Source: Pseudomonadota bacterium
GTDB lineage: Bacteria; Pseudomonadota; Alphaproteobacteria; Rhizobiales; Xanthobacteraceae
Assembly: GCA_023387695.1 (NCBI GenBank)
Contig: JAEWHT010000118.1
Span: 1 to 13,188 of the forward strand
Length of the DNA: 13,188 nt
Direction of reading: 5' to 3'
Below are positions 6,159 to 13,172 of this stretch, piece by piece. Below the pieces are notes generated by a model. That model made no database searches, had not been told where the DNA came from, and worked only from the letters and a program-made list of their open reading frames with translations. The translations under genes were made by a program, and so were the position numbers. Positions within the stretch are counted from its first letter, which is position 1, and every line of letters starts with the position of its first letter.

Positions 6159-6959
6159 TCAGTAGAACTTGTGGAAATGATGGACCGGGCCGTGGCCGTG
6201 TCCGACGCTGAAGCGGTCGGCAGAAGCAATCGCCGCGCTGATCCAGCTCTTGGCATGGCGCACGGCCATCTCGAGATCCTCGCCCTTGGCGAGACCCGCC
6301 GCAACCGCCGAGGACAGCGAGCAACCGGTGCCATGGGTGTTGCGGGTCGCGACGCGTTGTGCGGCAAGCGCGATGGTGGCGTCGGCACTGACGAGATAGT
6401 CGATGCTCTCTGCGCCTTCGCCGTGCCCGCCCTTGATCAGGACCGCACGGCAGCCGAGCCCAAGCAGACGACGCCCCTGGCTTTCGATCTCTGTCTCGCT
6501 TCGCGCAATCGGCTCGTCGAGCAGCGCGGCCGCCTCCGGCAGGTTGGGCGTGATCACTGACGCCAGCCGCATCAGTTTCGTGCGCAAGGCTTCGACCGCC
6601 TCCGCAGCGAGCAAGCGATCTCCCGAGGTAGCGACCATCACGGGATCGAGCACGATATGGCGGGGCTTCCAGCGCGACAGCGCAGACGCGATCGCATCGA
6701 TGCTGGCGGCCTGTGCCACCATGCCGATCTTCACCACGCTCACGTCGAGATCGGAAAACACCGCATCGATCTGCGCGGTGACGAAATCGGCAGGCACCGC
6801 GTGAATGCCGGTGACGCCTCTGGTGTTCTGCGCCGTCAATGCCGTGATCGCGGACGCGCCGAAAACACCAAGCGCGGCAAAGGTCTTCAGGTCGGCCTGA
6901 ATGCCGGCGCCGCCGCTCGAATCCGAGCCAGCGATGGTGAGCGCCACGGGCGTCGTCAT
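6159..6959 (-). CDS. thiD: Hydroxymethylpyrimidine/phosphomethylpyrimidine kinase ThiD
   Basis: A 266-residue ribokinase-fold enzyme that phosphorylates 4-amino-5-hydroxymethyl-2-methylpyrimidine and then its monophosphate, providing the pyrimidine half of thiamine in the cytoplasm. Signatures are the N-terminal substrate loop GSDSSGGAGIQADLKT (11-26), DPVMVATSGDRLL (105-117), TPNLPEA (138-144), IKGGH (175-179) and the catalytic GTGCSLSSA loop (210-218), in which Cys stands where Asp is found in the wider ribokinase family, as usual for ThiD. The length is typical. The frame is open to 7007, but the ATG at 6959 gives the family N-terminus (MTTPVALTIAGSDSSGGAG). The gene stands alone: no thiC, thiE or thiG adjoins it and I see no TPP riboswitch in the 286-bp upstream gap, so it is probably not under thiamine feedback at this site. 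Confidence 0.95.
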   Translation of the reverse strand: MTTPVALTIAGSDSSGGAGIQADLKTFAALGVFGASAITALTAQNTRGVTGIHAVPADFVTAQIDAVFSDLDVSVVKIGMVAQAASIDAIASALSRWKPRHIVLDPVMVATSGDRLLAAEAVEALRTKLMRLASVITPNLPEAAALLDEPIARSETEIESQGRRLLGLGCRAVLIKGGHGEGAESIDYLVSADATIALAAQRVATRNTHGTGCSLSSAVAAGLAKGEDLEMAVRHAKSWISAAIASADRFSVGHGHGPVHHFHKFY

Positions 6960-7245
6960 CACGGGATACGCTTGCTTGAGGAAAACACGGCCATGATCCG
7001 TCCCCACATGATCGTCCAGACACGGCCCGTCCTAGCGCGCCGGCGCAGCCCCAGCAAGTCGGCGAATCAGGCAGAACCAGAGACGTGCAGCCTTGTCGTC
7101 CCGGAAGCGTGCACATTCCCGAGAATATGACCTGGGCATCACCCGGCCTTGGCGCGCCTCACCAAATCGGTGAAACGTGTGTTGGGTTTGTCCAGCGACG
7201 CCAAATTGTAGGTTCCCCCGGCCTGCAACCTCTCGGGAAGAAATC
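6960..7245. other. Intergenic region between thiD and the hybrid kinase gene
   Basis: This 286-bp divergent gap must hold the promoters of thiD (minus) and the kinase (plus). I see no convincing -35/-10 pair, riboswitch, repeat or small gene. The only functional site I would rely on is GGGAAG at 7235-7240, the ribosome site that fixes the kinase start at 7246. Confidence 0.5.
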
Positions 7246-9228
7246 ATGTGGGCCTATTTTGAACGCATCCTCGATTCCTCGATGTTCTCACCGCACGGCA
7301 TCTGCCTGCTGTGGGAGCCCGAGCTGATCTGGCTCCATGTCGTCTCCGACGCCTGCATTGCAGCGGCGTATTTCTCGATCCCGTTTGCGCTCACGATCCT
7401 CGTCACCAAGCGGCGTGACCTCCAGTTCGGCTGGGTATTCTGGGCCTTCGCGATCTTCATCATGGCCTGCGGCCTCACGCATGTGCTCTCGATCTACACG
7501 CTCTGGGTGCCGATCTACGGCATCGAGGGCCTGGTCAAGGCTGCGACCGCATTGGCGTCGATCTTCACGGCGGCTGCGCTCTGGCCTTTGCTGCCGAAGA
7601 TCCTGACGATCCCCTCTCCGTTCGAGCTGCAAAAGGTCCAGGCCGCGCTCGAGGAAGAAGAGATCAAGAGCCGCGACGCGACGCAGCTGCTCAAGCAGGT
7701 GGGAGAGGCCCAGCGCGCGATGCGCGAGAGCGTGGCGCGTCTGACCGCTGTCGTCGAGACTGCCGTCGACGGCGTCATCCTGTTCGATGCGCAAAACCGC
7801 ATCCTGCTGTTCAACCCTGCCTGCGAGCGGCTGTTCGGCTATCAGGCGAGAGAGGTCATGAACCGGAATGTCAGGGTGTTGATCCCCGACGAGGCCGACA
7901 CCGCATGCGGCAGCGACACAAAGGATTTTGCGACCGGCGGCGAGACGATCGGCCTGCGCAAGGATGGATCGACCTTTCCCATGGACCTGTCGGTAGGTCA
8001 GGCCATGCAGGACGGCGAGCTGATCTTCGTCGGCATCATCCACGATTTGACCGCGCGCAAGCTGACCGAGCAGCAGCTCCAGCAGGCGCAGAAGATGGAG
8101 ACGGTCGGTCAGCTCTCCGGCGGCATCGCGCACGACTTCAACAATCTGCTCACGGTCATCATCGGCAATGCCGAGCATCTCAGCGAGCAGCTCAAGGCGC
8201 GTCCGGATTTGCGCCAGTTCGCCGACGACATCTGCCAGTCCGGCGAGCGCGGCGCGGAGCTGACGCAGCGGCTGCTGGCCTTCAGCCGCCGCCAGCTGCT
8301 GCGGCCACAGACGATCGATTGCCGCGAGCTTATCTTGTCCATGCTCAAGCTGTTTAAGCGCACTTTGCGCGAGAACATCGAGATCAGCACGTCCTTCGGG
8401 CCCGGCACGATCCAGGCCTTTGCCGATCGCTCCCAGCTCGAATCCGCCGTGCTGAACCTCGCGCTGAATGCGCAGGATGCCATGCCCTCAGGCGGACATC
8501 TGACGCTAAGCACGGAGCTCGCCGCGATCGACGAGGACTATCGCGCGCTGCACCCGGAAGTCGCATCCGGCGCCTATACGCTGATTTCCATCACCGACGA
8601 CGGTGAAGGCATGACGCCCGAGGTGATCGAACACGCCTTCGAGCCGTTCTTCACCACCAAGGACGTCGGCAAGGGGTCCGGCCTCGGGCTGAGCATGGTC
8701 TATGGCTTCGCCAAGCAATCCGACGGACATGTCTCGATCTATAGCGAGCAGGGCTTGGGCACGACGGTCCGGATCTACCTGCCGCGCGCGGGCGGCGGAC
8801 CTACGCTTGCCGACGTGCCGGAGAGCGAAGGGGCCGCGCCGCGCGGCCATGAGACCATCCTGATCGCGGAAGACGATCCGTTCGTGCGCTCCGCGGTGAT
8901 CCTCCGGGTGGAAGCACTCGGCTATCGCGTCGTCGCCGCCGTCAACGGCAAGGAGGCCCTGCAGCGGCTGCGCGCCGACCCCACTATCGACATGCTGTTC
9001 ACCGACATCGTCATGCCCGGCGGCATGAGCGGCTGGGAGCTCGCCGATCAGGCCCGGCGTATCAGGCCCGACCTGCCAGTGCTGTTCACCTCGGGCTATG
9101 CACTGGAAACCCTGGTCGAGCAGGGTCGCGCACATGCGCAAGCGGTCGTCCTGACCAAGCCCTATCGCAAGGCCGAGCTCGCCCAGCGGCTCAGGGACGC
9201 ATTCGCGGCGGCGACAGTGGCCTCCTAG
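7246..9228 (+). CDS. Hybrid histidine kinase with ethylene-receptor-like membrane sensor, PAS and receiver domains
   Basis: A 660-residue inner-membrane kinase. Residues 26-120 form three membrane helices resembling the plant ETR1 ethylene-binding domain: SDACIAAAYFSIP (34-46) and FIMACGLTH (71-79). The residues known to matter in ETR1 (D25, Y32, I35, P36, I62, C65, H69) all have identical counterparts at the same spacing (D35, Y42, I45, P46, I72, C75, H79); C and H are the copper ligands. A coiled linker (about 127-165) leads to a PAS domain (about 165-272), then HisKA with H296 (GGIAHDFNN), then HATPase with N box N404/N408, DDGEGM (451-456), EPFFTTK (466-472) and GKGSGLGL (475-482), and a receiver (about 536-655) with D543/D544, phospho-acceptor D587, T615 and K638. 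All catalytic residues are intact. The ATG at 7246 has GGGAAG 5 nt upstream. No DNA-binding output is encoded nearby, so the phosphorelay partner is unknown. Architecture is seen; ethylene binding is inferred. Confidence 0.93.
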   Translation: MWAYFERILDSSMFSPHGICLLWEPELIWLHVVSDACIAAAYFSIPFALTILVTKRRDLQFGWVFWAFAIFIMACGLTHVLSIYTLWVPIYGIEGLVKAATALASIFTAAALWPLLPKILTIPSPFELQKVQAALEEEEIKSRDATQLLKQVGEAQRAMRESVARLTAVVETAVDGVILFDAQNRILLFNPACERLFGYQAREVMNRNVRVLIPDEADTACGSDTKDFATGGETIGLRKDGSTFPMDLSVGQAMQDGELIFVGIIHDLTARKLTEQQLQQAQKMETVGQLSGGIAHDFNNLLTVIIGNAEHLSEQLKARPDLRQFADDICQSGERGAELTQRLLAFSRRQLLRPQTIDCRELILSMLKLFKRTLRENIEISTSFGPGTIQAFADRSQLESAVLNLALNAQDAMPSGGHLTLSTELAAIDEDYRALHPEVASGAYTLISITDDGEGMTPEVIEHAFEPFFTTKDVGKGSGLGLSMVYGFAKQSDGHVSIYSEQGLGTTVRIYLPRAGGGPTLADVPESEGAAPRGHETILIAEDDPFVRSAVILRVEALGYRVVAAVNGKEALQRLRADPTIDMLFTDIVMPGGMSGWELADQARRIRPDLPVLFTSGYALETLVEQGRAHAQAVVLTKPYRKAELAQRLRDAFAAATVAS

Positions 9229-9324
9229 GGCGCCGGACCGCATCTGGCGGCCGGCCGGCCCGCTTGCTAAATTCGGCCGGCTTTGGCCTAGTGGCCGGAA
9301 GAATATGCCTTCGGAGTGACTGCA

Positions 9325-9570
9325 ATGGTTCCTTTCTTCGTCCAGATCAAATGCAAGCTCGGCCAGTCCTATACGGTCGCCAACGCGCTTGCCGAAGCCG
9401 AGATCGCCTCCGAAATTTATTCCACGGCCGGCCATTACGATTTGCTGGTGAAGTTCTATGTCGACAACGACACCGACATCGGCCACTTCATCAACGAGAA
9501 GGTGCAGGTGCTGCCGGGCATCCAGGACACCCTCACCATCATCACCTTCAAGGCGTTTGGCGCCAAATAG
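9325..9570 (+). CDS. Stand-alone Lrp/AsnC-type ligand-binding (RAM) domain protein
   Basis: An 81-residue protein that is only the alpha/beta ligand-binding domain of Lrp/AsnC regulators; the DNA-binding helix-turn-helix is absent. Typical features are the opening strand VPFFVQIKCKLG (2-13), the helix VANALAEAEI, and IYSTAGHYDLLVKFYVDN (31-48) with the conserved G-x-YDL turn that lines the effector pocket, ending with the strand TLTIITFKAF. Such proteins usually form dimers or larger rings that bind amino acids; some may modify full-length Lrp proteins. The ATG at 9325 has GGAG 8 nt upstream, preferred over an in-frame GTG at 9316. It follows the hybrid kinase by 96 bp on the same strand, so co-transcription is possible but a GC-rich stretch separates them. 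It is not a truncation product as far as I can see: no helix-turn-helix remnant is readable upstream. Confidence 0.88.
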   Translation: MVPFFVQIKCKLGQSYTVANALAEAEIASEIYSTAGHYDLLVKFYVDNDTDIGHFINEKVQVLPGIQDTLTIITFKAFGAK

Positions 9571-9580
9571 CCGGGCGCGT

Positions 9581-10507
9581 TCAGCCGCCGCTTTCCTTAC
9601 GCTTGGGCGGCGTTGGGCCGTCCACCGGCGGCAGCGACTTCAAATAGGTCGCCATCGCGGCACGATCTTCTGGCTTGAGCTGCGCGAGGTTCTTGATCAC
9701 TGGCCGCATCGAGCCCGATGCGCTGTCGCCTTCGGGCATGTCGCCGGTCTCCAGAAAATCGGCGATATCTTTCTCACTCCAGCTGCCCAACCCCTTCTGC
9801 GTGATGTTCGGCACCCAGCCCTCACCTTCGGGATTGGGGCCGCCGGCGAAGCGTTGCGAAGTGACGACGCCACCGAGAACATTGCGCGGGCTGTGACACT
9901 CGGCGCAATGGCCGAAGCCGTTCACGAGATAGGCGCCGCGATTCCACTCTGCCGAATGCATCGCCGCCGGCACGAACGGCTTGGCATCCATGAACAGCAA
10001 TTTCCAGATGCCGACGTTGCGGCGGATGTTGAAGGGAAACGGCAGATCATGGTCGCGCACGCGGCCTGCGACCTTCGGCAGCGTCTTCAGATACGCAAAG
10101 AGATCGCGGACGTCCTCAACCTTTGCAAGATGGTAAGACGTGTAGGGAAACGCCGGGAAATAGTGCGTGCCCTCGGGCGAGATGCCGCGCATCACCGCGT
10201 TGACGAAATCGGCCTCGCTCCAGCGGCCGATGCCGTCGGTCGGATCAGGCGAAATGTTCGGGGCATAGAACGTGCCGAAGGGTGAACCGAGCGCCAGGCC
10301 GCCGCCGAGTCGCAAGCGGTCCGGCTGATTGGGCACGGCATGGCAGGACGAGCAGCCGCCAACGTTGAACAGCTCCTGCCCATTGGCGAGATCGGGCCCC
10401 CGCGTCGGCGCCGGCAAGGCCAATGCCCTCGGCGCGCTCAACCACCAGTAAACGGCAACAGCTGCGACGGCGGCGATCAGAATGACATAAATTGTTCGTC
10501 GCAGCAT
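9581..10507 (-). CDS. Membrane-anchored diheme cytochrome c
   Basis: A 308-residue c-type cytochrome. An uncleaved anchor or signal segment (about 5-25) is followed by two cytochrome c domains in the periplasm, with heme sites CSSCH (52-56) and CAECH (201-205). The layout resembles the cytochrome subunits of alcohol, gluconate and aldehyde dehydrogenases, which pass electrons from a periplasmic dehydrogenase to the quinone pool or oxidases. No dehydrogenase gene adjoins it, so the partner is unknown. In domain 2, M267 (GSMRPV) is at the expected axial-ligand position. In domain 1 the usual PAMPY motif reads PAFPY, with F120 where Met is expected, and no Met follows before the next domain. An ATG at 10519 is also in frame; I chose 10507 because GGGA lies 6-7 nt upstream and the anchor then begins MLRR. 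It converges on the RAM-domain gene with a 10-bp gap. Confidence 0.88.
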   Translation of the reverse strand: MLRRTIYVILIAAVAAVAVYWWLSAPRALALPAPTRGPDLANGQELFNVGGCSSCHAVPNQPDRLRLGGGLALGSPFGTFYAPNISPDPTDGIGRWSEADFVNAVMRGISPEGTHYFPAFPYTSYHLAKVEDVRDLFAYLKTLPKVAGRVRDHDLPFPFNIRRNVGIWKLLFMDAKPFVPAAMHSAEWNRGAYLVNGFGHCAECHSPRNVLGGVVTSQRFAGGPNPEGEGWVPNITQKGLGSWSEKDIADFLETGDMPEGDSASGSMRPVIKNLAQLKPEDRAAMATYLKSLPPVDGPTPPKRKESGG

Positions 10508-10595
10508 GAAGGATCCCATCGAGCCCGAGCGAATTTACGGATCATCCCGCGGCCGCTCCAGCCACAAATAATTTAGATGGTTTGATCGGAATCCG

Positions 10596-10621
10596 GGAAT
10601 AAAGTCCAAACCGCACTGTTT
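10596..10621 (+). promoter_or_regulatory. Weak EcfG-like (general stress sigma factor) promoter candidate
   Basis: GGAAT (10596-10600) and GTTT (10618-10621) are separated by 17 bp, close to the alphaproteobacterial EcfG pattern GGAAC-N16/17-GTT with a C-to-T change at the last -35 base. It would place the transcription start about 30 bp before the CHRD gene. The match is short and imperfect, so this is only a suggestion. Confidence 0.3.
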
Positions 10622-10625
10622 GCAA

Positions 10626-10648
10626 GTTGACAGCAATCAGTCGTCAAC
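10626..10648 (+). repeat. Inverted repeat GTTGAC-N11-GTCAAC before the CHRD gene
   Basis: The two 6-bp arms are perfect complements and end one base before the GGGAG ribosome site (10650-10654). It could be an operator of a dimeric regulator or a hairpin in the mRNA leader that affects translation. The arms are short, so chance is possible. Confidence 0.4.
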
Positions 10649-10660
10649 AGGGAGAAACCC

Positions 10661-11080
10661 ATGAACAAAGCCCTTTTTGTCACGCTGGCGCTCGGAGCCG
10701 CCGTCGCATTCGCAGGCTCCGCCAGCGCGGAGAAAATGAAGGCCACGCTGGACGCCAAGTCCGAAGTCCCCGCCAATGCCAGCACCGGCACCGGCACCGC
10801 CGATATCGACTATGACGCCGCCACCAAGAAGCTCTCCTGGAAGTTGACCTATTCCGGCCTCTCCGGTCCCGCGACCGCCGCCCATTTCCACGGCCCCGCC
10901 GAGGCCGGCAAGAACGCCGGCGTGATGGTGCCGATCCCCGGCGCCGCCAACAGCCCGGTCGAAGGTTCGGCCACGCTGACCGACGCGCAGGCCTCCGATC
11001 TCATGGCCGGCAAACTCTATGTCAACATTCACACCGCGGCGAACCCGGGCGGTGAGATCCGCGGCCAGGTGACGAAGTAG
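10661..11080 (+). CDS. Secreted CHRD-domain protein
   Basis: A 139-residue protein with a clear Sec signal peptide (MNKALFVTLALGAAVAFAGSASA, cleavage expected after residue 23) and a mature part that is a single CHRD domain. The family marks are AHFHGPA (74-80) and YVNIHTAANPGGEIRGQV (120-137), with several conserved His residues that could bind metal. CHRD domains were named from chordin; in bacteria they occur as small exported proteins without a settled function. The mature domain begins with the common KATLDAKSEVP strand. The ATG has GGGAG 6 nt upstream. The gene is monocistronic: it is divergent from the diheme cytochrome and ends with a strong intrinsic terminator before the convergent Cys/Met enzyme gene. 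Regulation is uncertain; an EcfG-like motif and an inverted repeat lie upstream. Confidence 0.9.
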   Translation: MNKALFVTLALGAAVAFAGSASAEKMKATLDAKSEVPANASTGTGTADIDYDAATKKLSWKLTYSGLSGPATAAHFHGPAEAGKNAGVMVPIPGAANSPVEGSATLTDAQASDLMAGKLYVNIHTAANPGGEIRGQVTK

Positions 11081-11117
11081 GTTTCGACCAAGTAAGTTTC
11101 ACTGCGATTTTGACGCG

Positions 11118-11145
11118 AAGGCCGGGCGCGAGCGTCCGGCCTTTT
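11118..11145 (+). terminator. Intrinsic terminator of the CHRD gene
   Basis: AAGGCCGG (11118-11125) pairs with CCGGCCTT (11136-11143); the stem can extend inward by GC and GU pairs to a CGAG tetraloop. The 3' arm runs into TTTT (11142-11145). It lies 38 bp after the CHRD stop and is oriented for plus-strand transcription; the minus side has no comparable T-run. Confidence 0.85.
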
Positions 11146-11161
11146 CGATTTCAGAGCGCAC

Positions 11162-12445
11162 TCACACCGCACTCAAGGCATGCTCGAGATCCGCGATCAG
11201 ATCGGACGGATTTTCGATGCCGATCGACAGCCGGATCGTGCAATCGAGCACGCCGATCTTGCGGCGGATGTCGGCCGGAACGCCGGAATGGGTCATCGTC
11301 GCCGGCAGGCTTGCCAGCGACTCCGTTCCGCCAAGGCTGACCGCGAGCTTGAAGATCTGCAGGCCGTTGAGGAATTTCTCCGCCGCCGCTTGCCCACCGA
11401 CGATATCGAACGAGAACGTCGATCCGGCACCGAGACATTGCCGCGCGAACACGCGTCCGGCCGGTGAGCTCTCTTCGTGATGGCCGAGATAGTGGACCTT
11501 GGCCACCTTGGCATGGTCGCGCAGATAATCCGCCACGAGCCGCGCATTGCTGTTGGCCTTCTCCATGCGCAGGCTCAAGGTCTCCAGCGAACGGTTGATC
11601 ATCCAGCAGGAATGCGGATCGAGCTGGGTGCCGATGGCGCCGCGCAGCGCCTTGACGCCCTTCATCATCGCCTTGGTGCCGAGCGCAGCACCGGCGATCA
11701 GATCGGAGTGACCGCCGACATATTTGGTCAGCGAGTACAGCGAGATATCAGCGCCATGCTCGATTGGCCGCTGAAACACCGGTCCGAGCAGCGTGTTGTC
11801 GCAGGCGATGATCGGCGTGTGTCCCTGGGCCTTTCCGATCGCATCCGCGACACGGCGCATCAGCGCGACATCGACGAGGCCGTTGGTCGGGTTGGCCGGG
11901 GTCTCGATCAGGATCATCGCCACCCGGCCCTTGCGCATCGCCTCTTCCGCGGCCTGATTGACCGCGGCCTCATCGACGCCATCGGCGAAGCCGACCGCGC
12001 CGATCGAGAACCGCGACAGCGTGTTCGTCAGCAGCGTCTCGGTGCCACCATAGAGCGGCTGCGAATGGAGAATGACGTCGCCGGGACGAACGAACGCCAA
12101 AATCGTCGTCGAGATCGCCGCCATGCCGGATGAAAACAGCGCGCAGCTCTCGGTGCGCTCATAGACCGCGAGCCTGTCCTCGACGATCTCGCTGTTGGGA
12201 TGATTGAAGCGCGAATAGACGAGGCCTGCGCCCATGCCCTCCGGCGGCTCGCGCCGGCCCGCGACAAAATCAAAGAAATCCTGCCCGTCCTCGGCTGTCT
12301 TGAACACGAAGGTCGAGGTCAGGAACACCGGCGGCTTGATGGCGCCTTCCGAGAGTTGCGGATCATAGCCATAGGTCAGCATCAGCGTTTCCGGATGCAG
12401 CATATGGTTGCCGATATGGGTTTTCGACGGGAACGGTTTTGCCAT
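11162..12445 (-). CDS. Cys/Met-metabolism PLP enzyme (cystathionine gamma-synthase/methionine gamma-lyase family)
   Basis: A 427-residue fold-type I PLP enzyme of the trans-sulfuration family, acting in the cytoplasm on sulfur amino acids. Visible motifs are YSRFNHPNSE (78-87), whose Tyr and Arg contact the neighbouring subunit's cofactor phosphate, SSGMAA (105-110) in the phosphate-binding loop, DNTLLGPVFQRP (216-227) with the Asp that pairs with the pyridine nitrogen, SLTKYVGGHSD with Schiff-base K241, and SLGGTESLASLPATMTH (370-386) in the substrate region. The protein is slightly longer than the typical 380-400 residues because of an N-terminal extension and an insert (about 64-74). Motifs do not separate gamma-synthase, gamma-lyase, beta-lyase or O-acylhomoserine sulfhydrylase activity. 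The frame is open to 12511, but I chose the ATG at 12445 because it gives a natural N-terminus (MAKPF); its ribosome site is weak. No sulfur-metabolism genes adjoin it. Confidence 0.92.
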   Translation of the reverse strand: MAKPFPSKTHIGNHMLHPETLMLTYGYDPQLSEGAIKPPVFLTSTFVFKTAEDGQDFFDFVAGRREPPEGMGAGLVYSRFNHPNSEIVEDRLAVYERTESCALFSSGMAAISTTILAFVRPGDVILHSQPLYGGTETLLTNTLSRFSIGAVGFADGVDEAAVNQAAEEAMRKGRVAMILIETPANPTNGLVDVALMRRVADAIGKAQGHTPIIACDNTLLGPVFQRPIEHGADISLYSLTKYVGGHSDLIAGAALGTKAMMKGVKALRGAIGTQLDPHSCWMINRSLETLSLRMEKANSNARLVADYLRDHAKVAKVHYLGHHEESSPAGRVFARQCLGAGSTFSFDIVGGQAAAEKFLNGLQIFKLAVSLGGTESLASLPATMTHSGVPADIRRKIGVLDCTIRLSIGIENPSDLIADLEHALSAV

Positions 12446-12592
12446 GGCCTGTCTCGCTGTTAGCTGCGATCGCCGCCGTGCGTCGGAACTCGGGACAGCG
12501 TGAGGCATCAACGCAGCGGCAGCGCCAGCAAATATAATCGTTCTGGCGGTGATCCGTCAGGGCGTGAGAACAGATTTTGCGGCATTCATCGC

Positions 12593-12695
12593 TGTCATTC
12601 CCCGCGAAAGCGGAGAATCCAGTATCCAAGAGACGTCAACGCTTCACACGACTGCCGCGGCGTACTGGATCGCCCGGTCAAGCCGGGCGATGACA
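12593..12695. repeat. Palindromic intergenic repeat, about 103 bp (REP-like)
   Basis: The outer ends are TGTCAT (12593) and ATGACA (12690-12695). Inside are nested symmetric parts: CCGC-GAAA-GCGG (12602-12613), CCAGTA (12619-12624) pairing with TACTGG (12663-12668), and the hairpin CGCCCGG-TCAAG-CCGGGCG (12671-12689). From memory this TGTCATTCC...ATGACA pattern is a dispersed non-coding repeat of Bradyrhizobium-like genomes; copy number cannot be seen here. It lies in the 277-bp gap between the cytochrome c556 gene and the Cys/Met enzyme gene. The rest of that gap (12446-12592 and 12696-12722) shows nothing I recognise. Confidence 0.75.
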
Positions 12696-12722
12696 CCGAG
12701 CCTGTGGAAAGGCTCGCAACAG

Positions 12723-13172
12723 CTACTTCAGCTTCAGCCGGTAAGTCTCGTGGCAATCGTTGCAGCGGTCATTGATCGAGGTGTAGGCCGTCTTGAGGCT
12801 CGCCACATCGGTGATCTTGCCCTTGACCTCGGCGATCGCTTTCTGCACCGGCGGGATCTTGGATTCGAAATCGGCCTTCTGCTGCCAGACCTTGGGCGAC
12901 GAGCCGTAGGTCGCGTTCACCACATCCTGCTTGGGATTGGTCTCGAACGTCTTTGCGATCTTGGCGACGTCGGCCTCGAGGGTCGTCAGCGCCTCGTCGA
13001 CAGCCTTCTGGTTGTAGGGAATGTCGCCCTTCGTCATCTTCAGGATGACGCCGTAGAGACTCTTGGCCTGCGAGCGCATCAGATTGTCCTGCTGGACGGC
13101 AATCTCCTGCTGCGCCATCACGGCGCCCGCACCCAAAAGCAGGGTGCCCGCGACAATCAACGTACGTTTCAT
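12723..13172 (-). CDS. Periplasmic cytochrome c' / c556 family protein
   Basis: A 149-residue monoheme cytochrome. A Sec signal peptide (MKRTLIVAGTLLLGAGAVMA, cleavage after residue 20) precedes a four-helix bundle with the heme site near the C-terminus, CNDCHETYR (137-145), which is diagnostic of the cytochrome c'/c556 class; H141 is the proximal ligand. M32 in the first helix (QDNLMRSQAKSLYG) is at the position of the sixth ligand in c556 proteins, suggesting a six-coordinate low-spin electron-transfer cytochrome rather than a gas-binding five-coordinate c'. The mature size of about 14 kDa is normal. The ATG has GGAG about 10 nt upstream. The gene's promoter lies outside the window, so upstream partners cannot be seen. 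The nearest downstream gene on the same strand is separated by 277 bp and a repeat, so it is probably a separate unit. Confidence 0.92.
   Translation of the reverse strand: MKRTLIVAGTLLLGAGAVMAQQEIAVQQDNLMRSQAKSLYGVILKMTKGDIPYNQKAVDEALTTLEADVAKIAKTFETNPKQDVVNATYGSSPKVWQQKADFESKIPPVQKAIAEVKGKITDVASLKTAYTSINDRCNDCHETYRLKLK

Noticed and set aside
6960..7245. TPP riboswitch upstream of thiD
   Set aside because: The conserved CTGAGA and the downstream pyrophosphate-binding segments are not present on the minus strand in this gap.
7288..8178. Long minus-strand open frame opposite the kinase, and similar ones at 590-1354, 5986-7116 and 8506-9486
   Set aside because: Each lies opposite a well-supported gene or overlaps it out of frame, with low-complexity Arg-rich translation and no family motif.
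9246..9294. Very GC-rich repeats of GGCCGG between the kinase and the RAM-domain gene as a terminator
   Set aside because: Several alternative pairings exist but none is followed by a T-run, so termination is not supported.
9556..9567. Perfect 12-bp palindrome TTTGGCGCCAAA
   Set aside because: It lies inside the last codons of the RAM-domain gene, has no T-run after it and no second copy nearby; probably chance.
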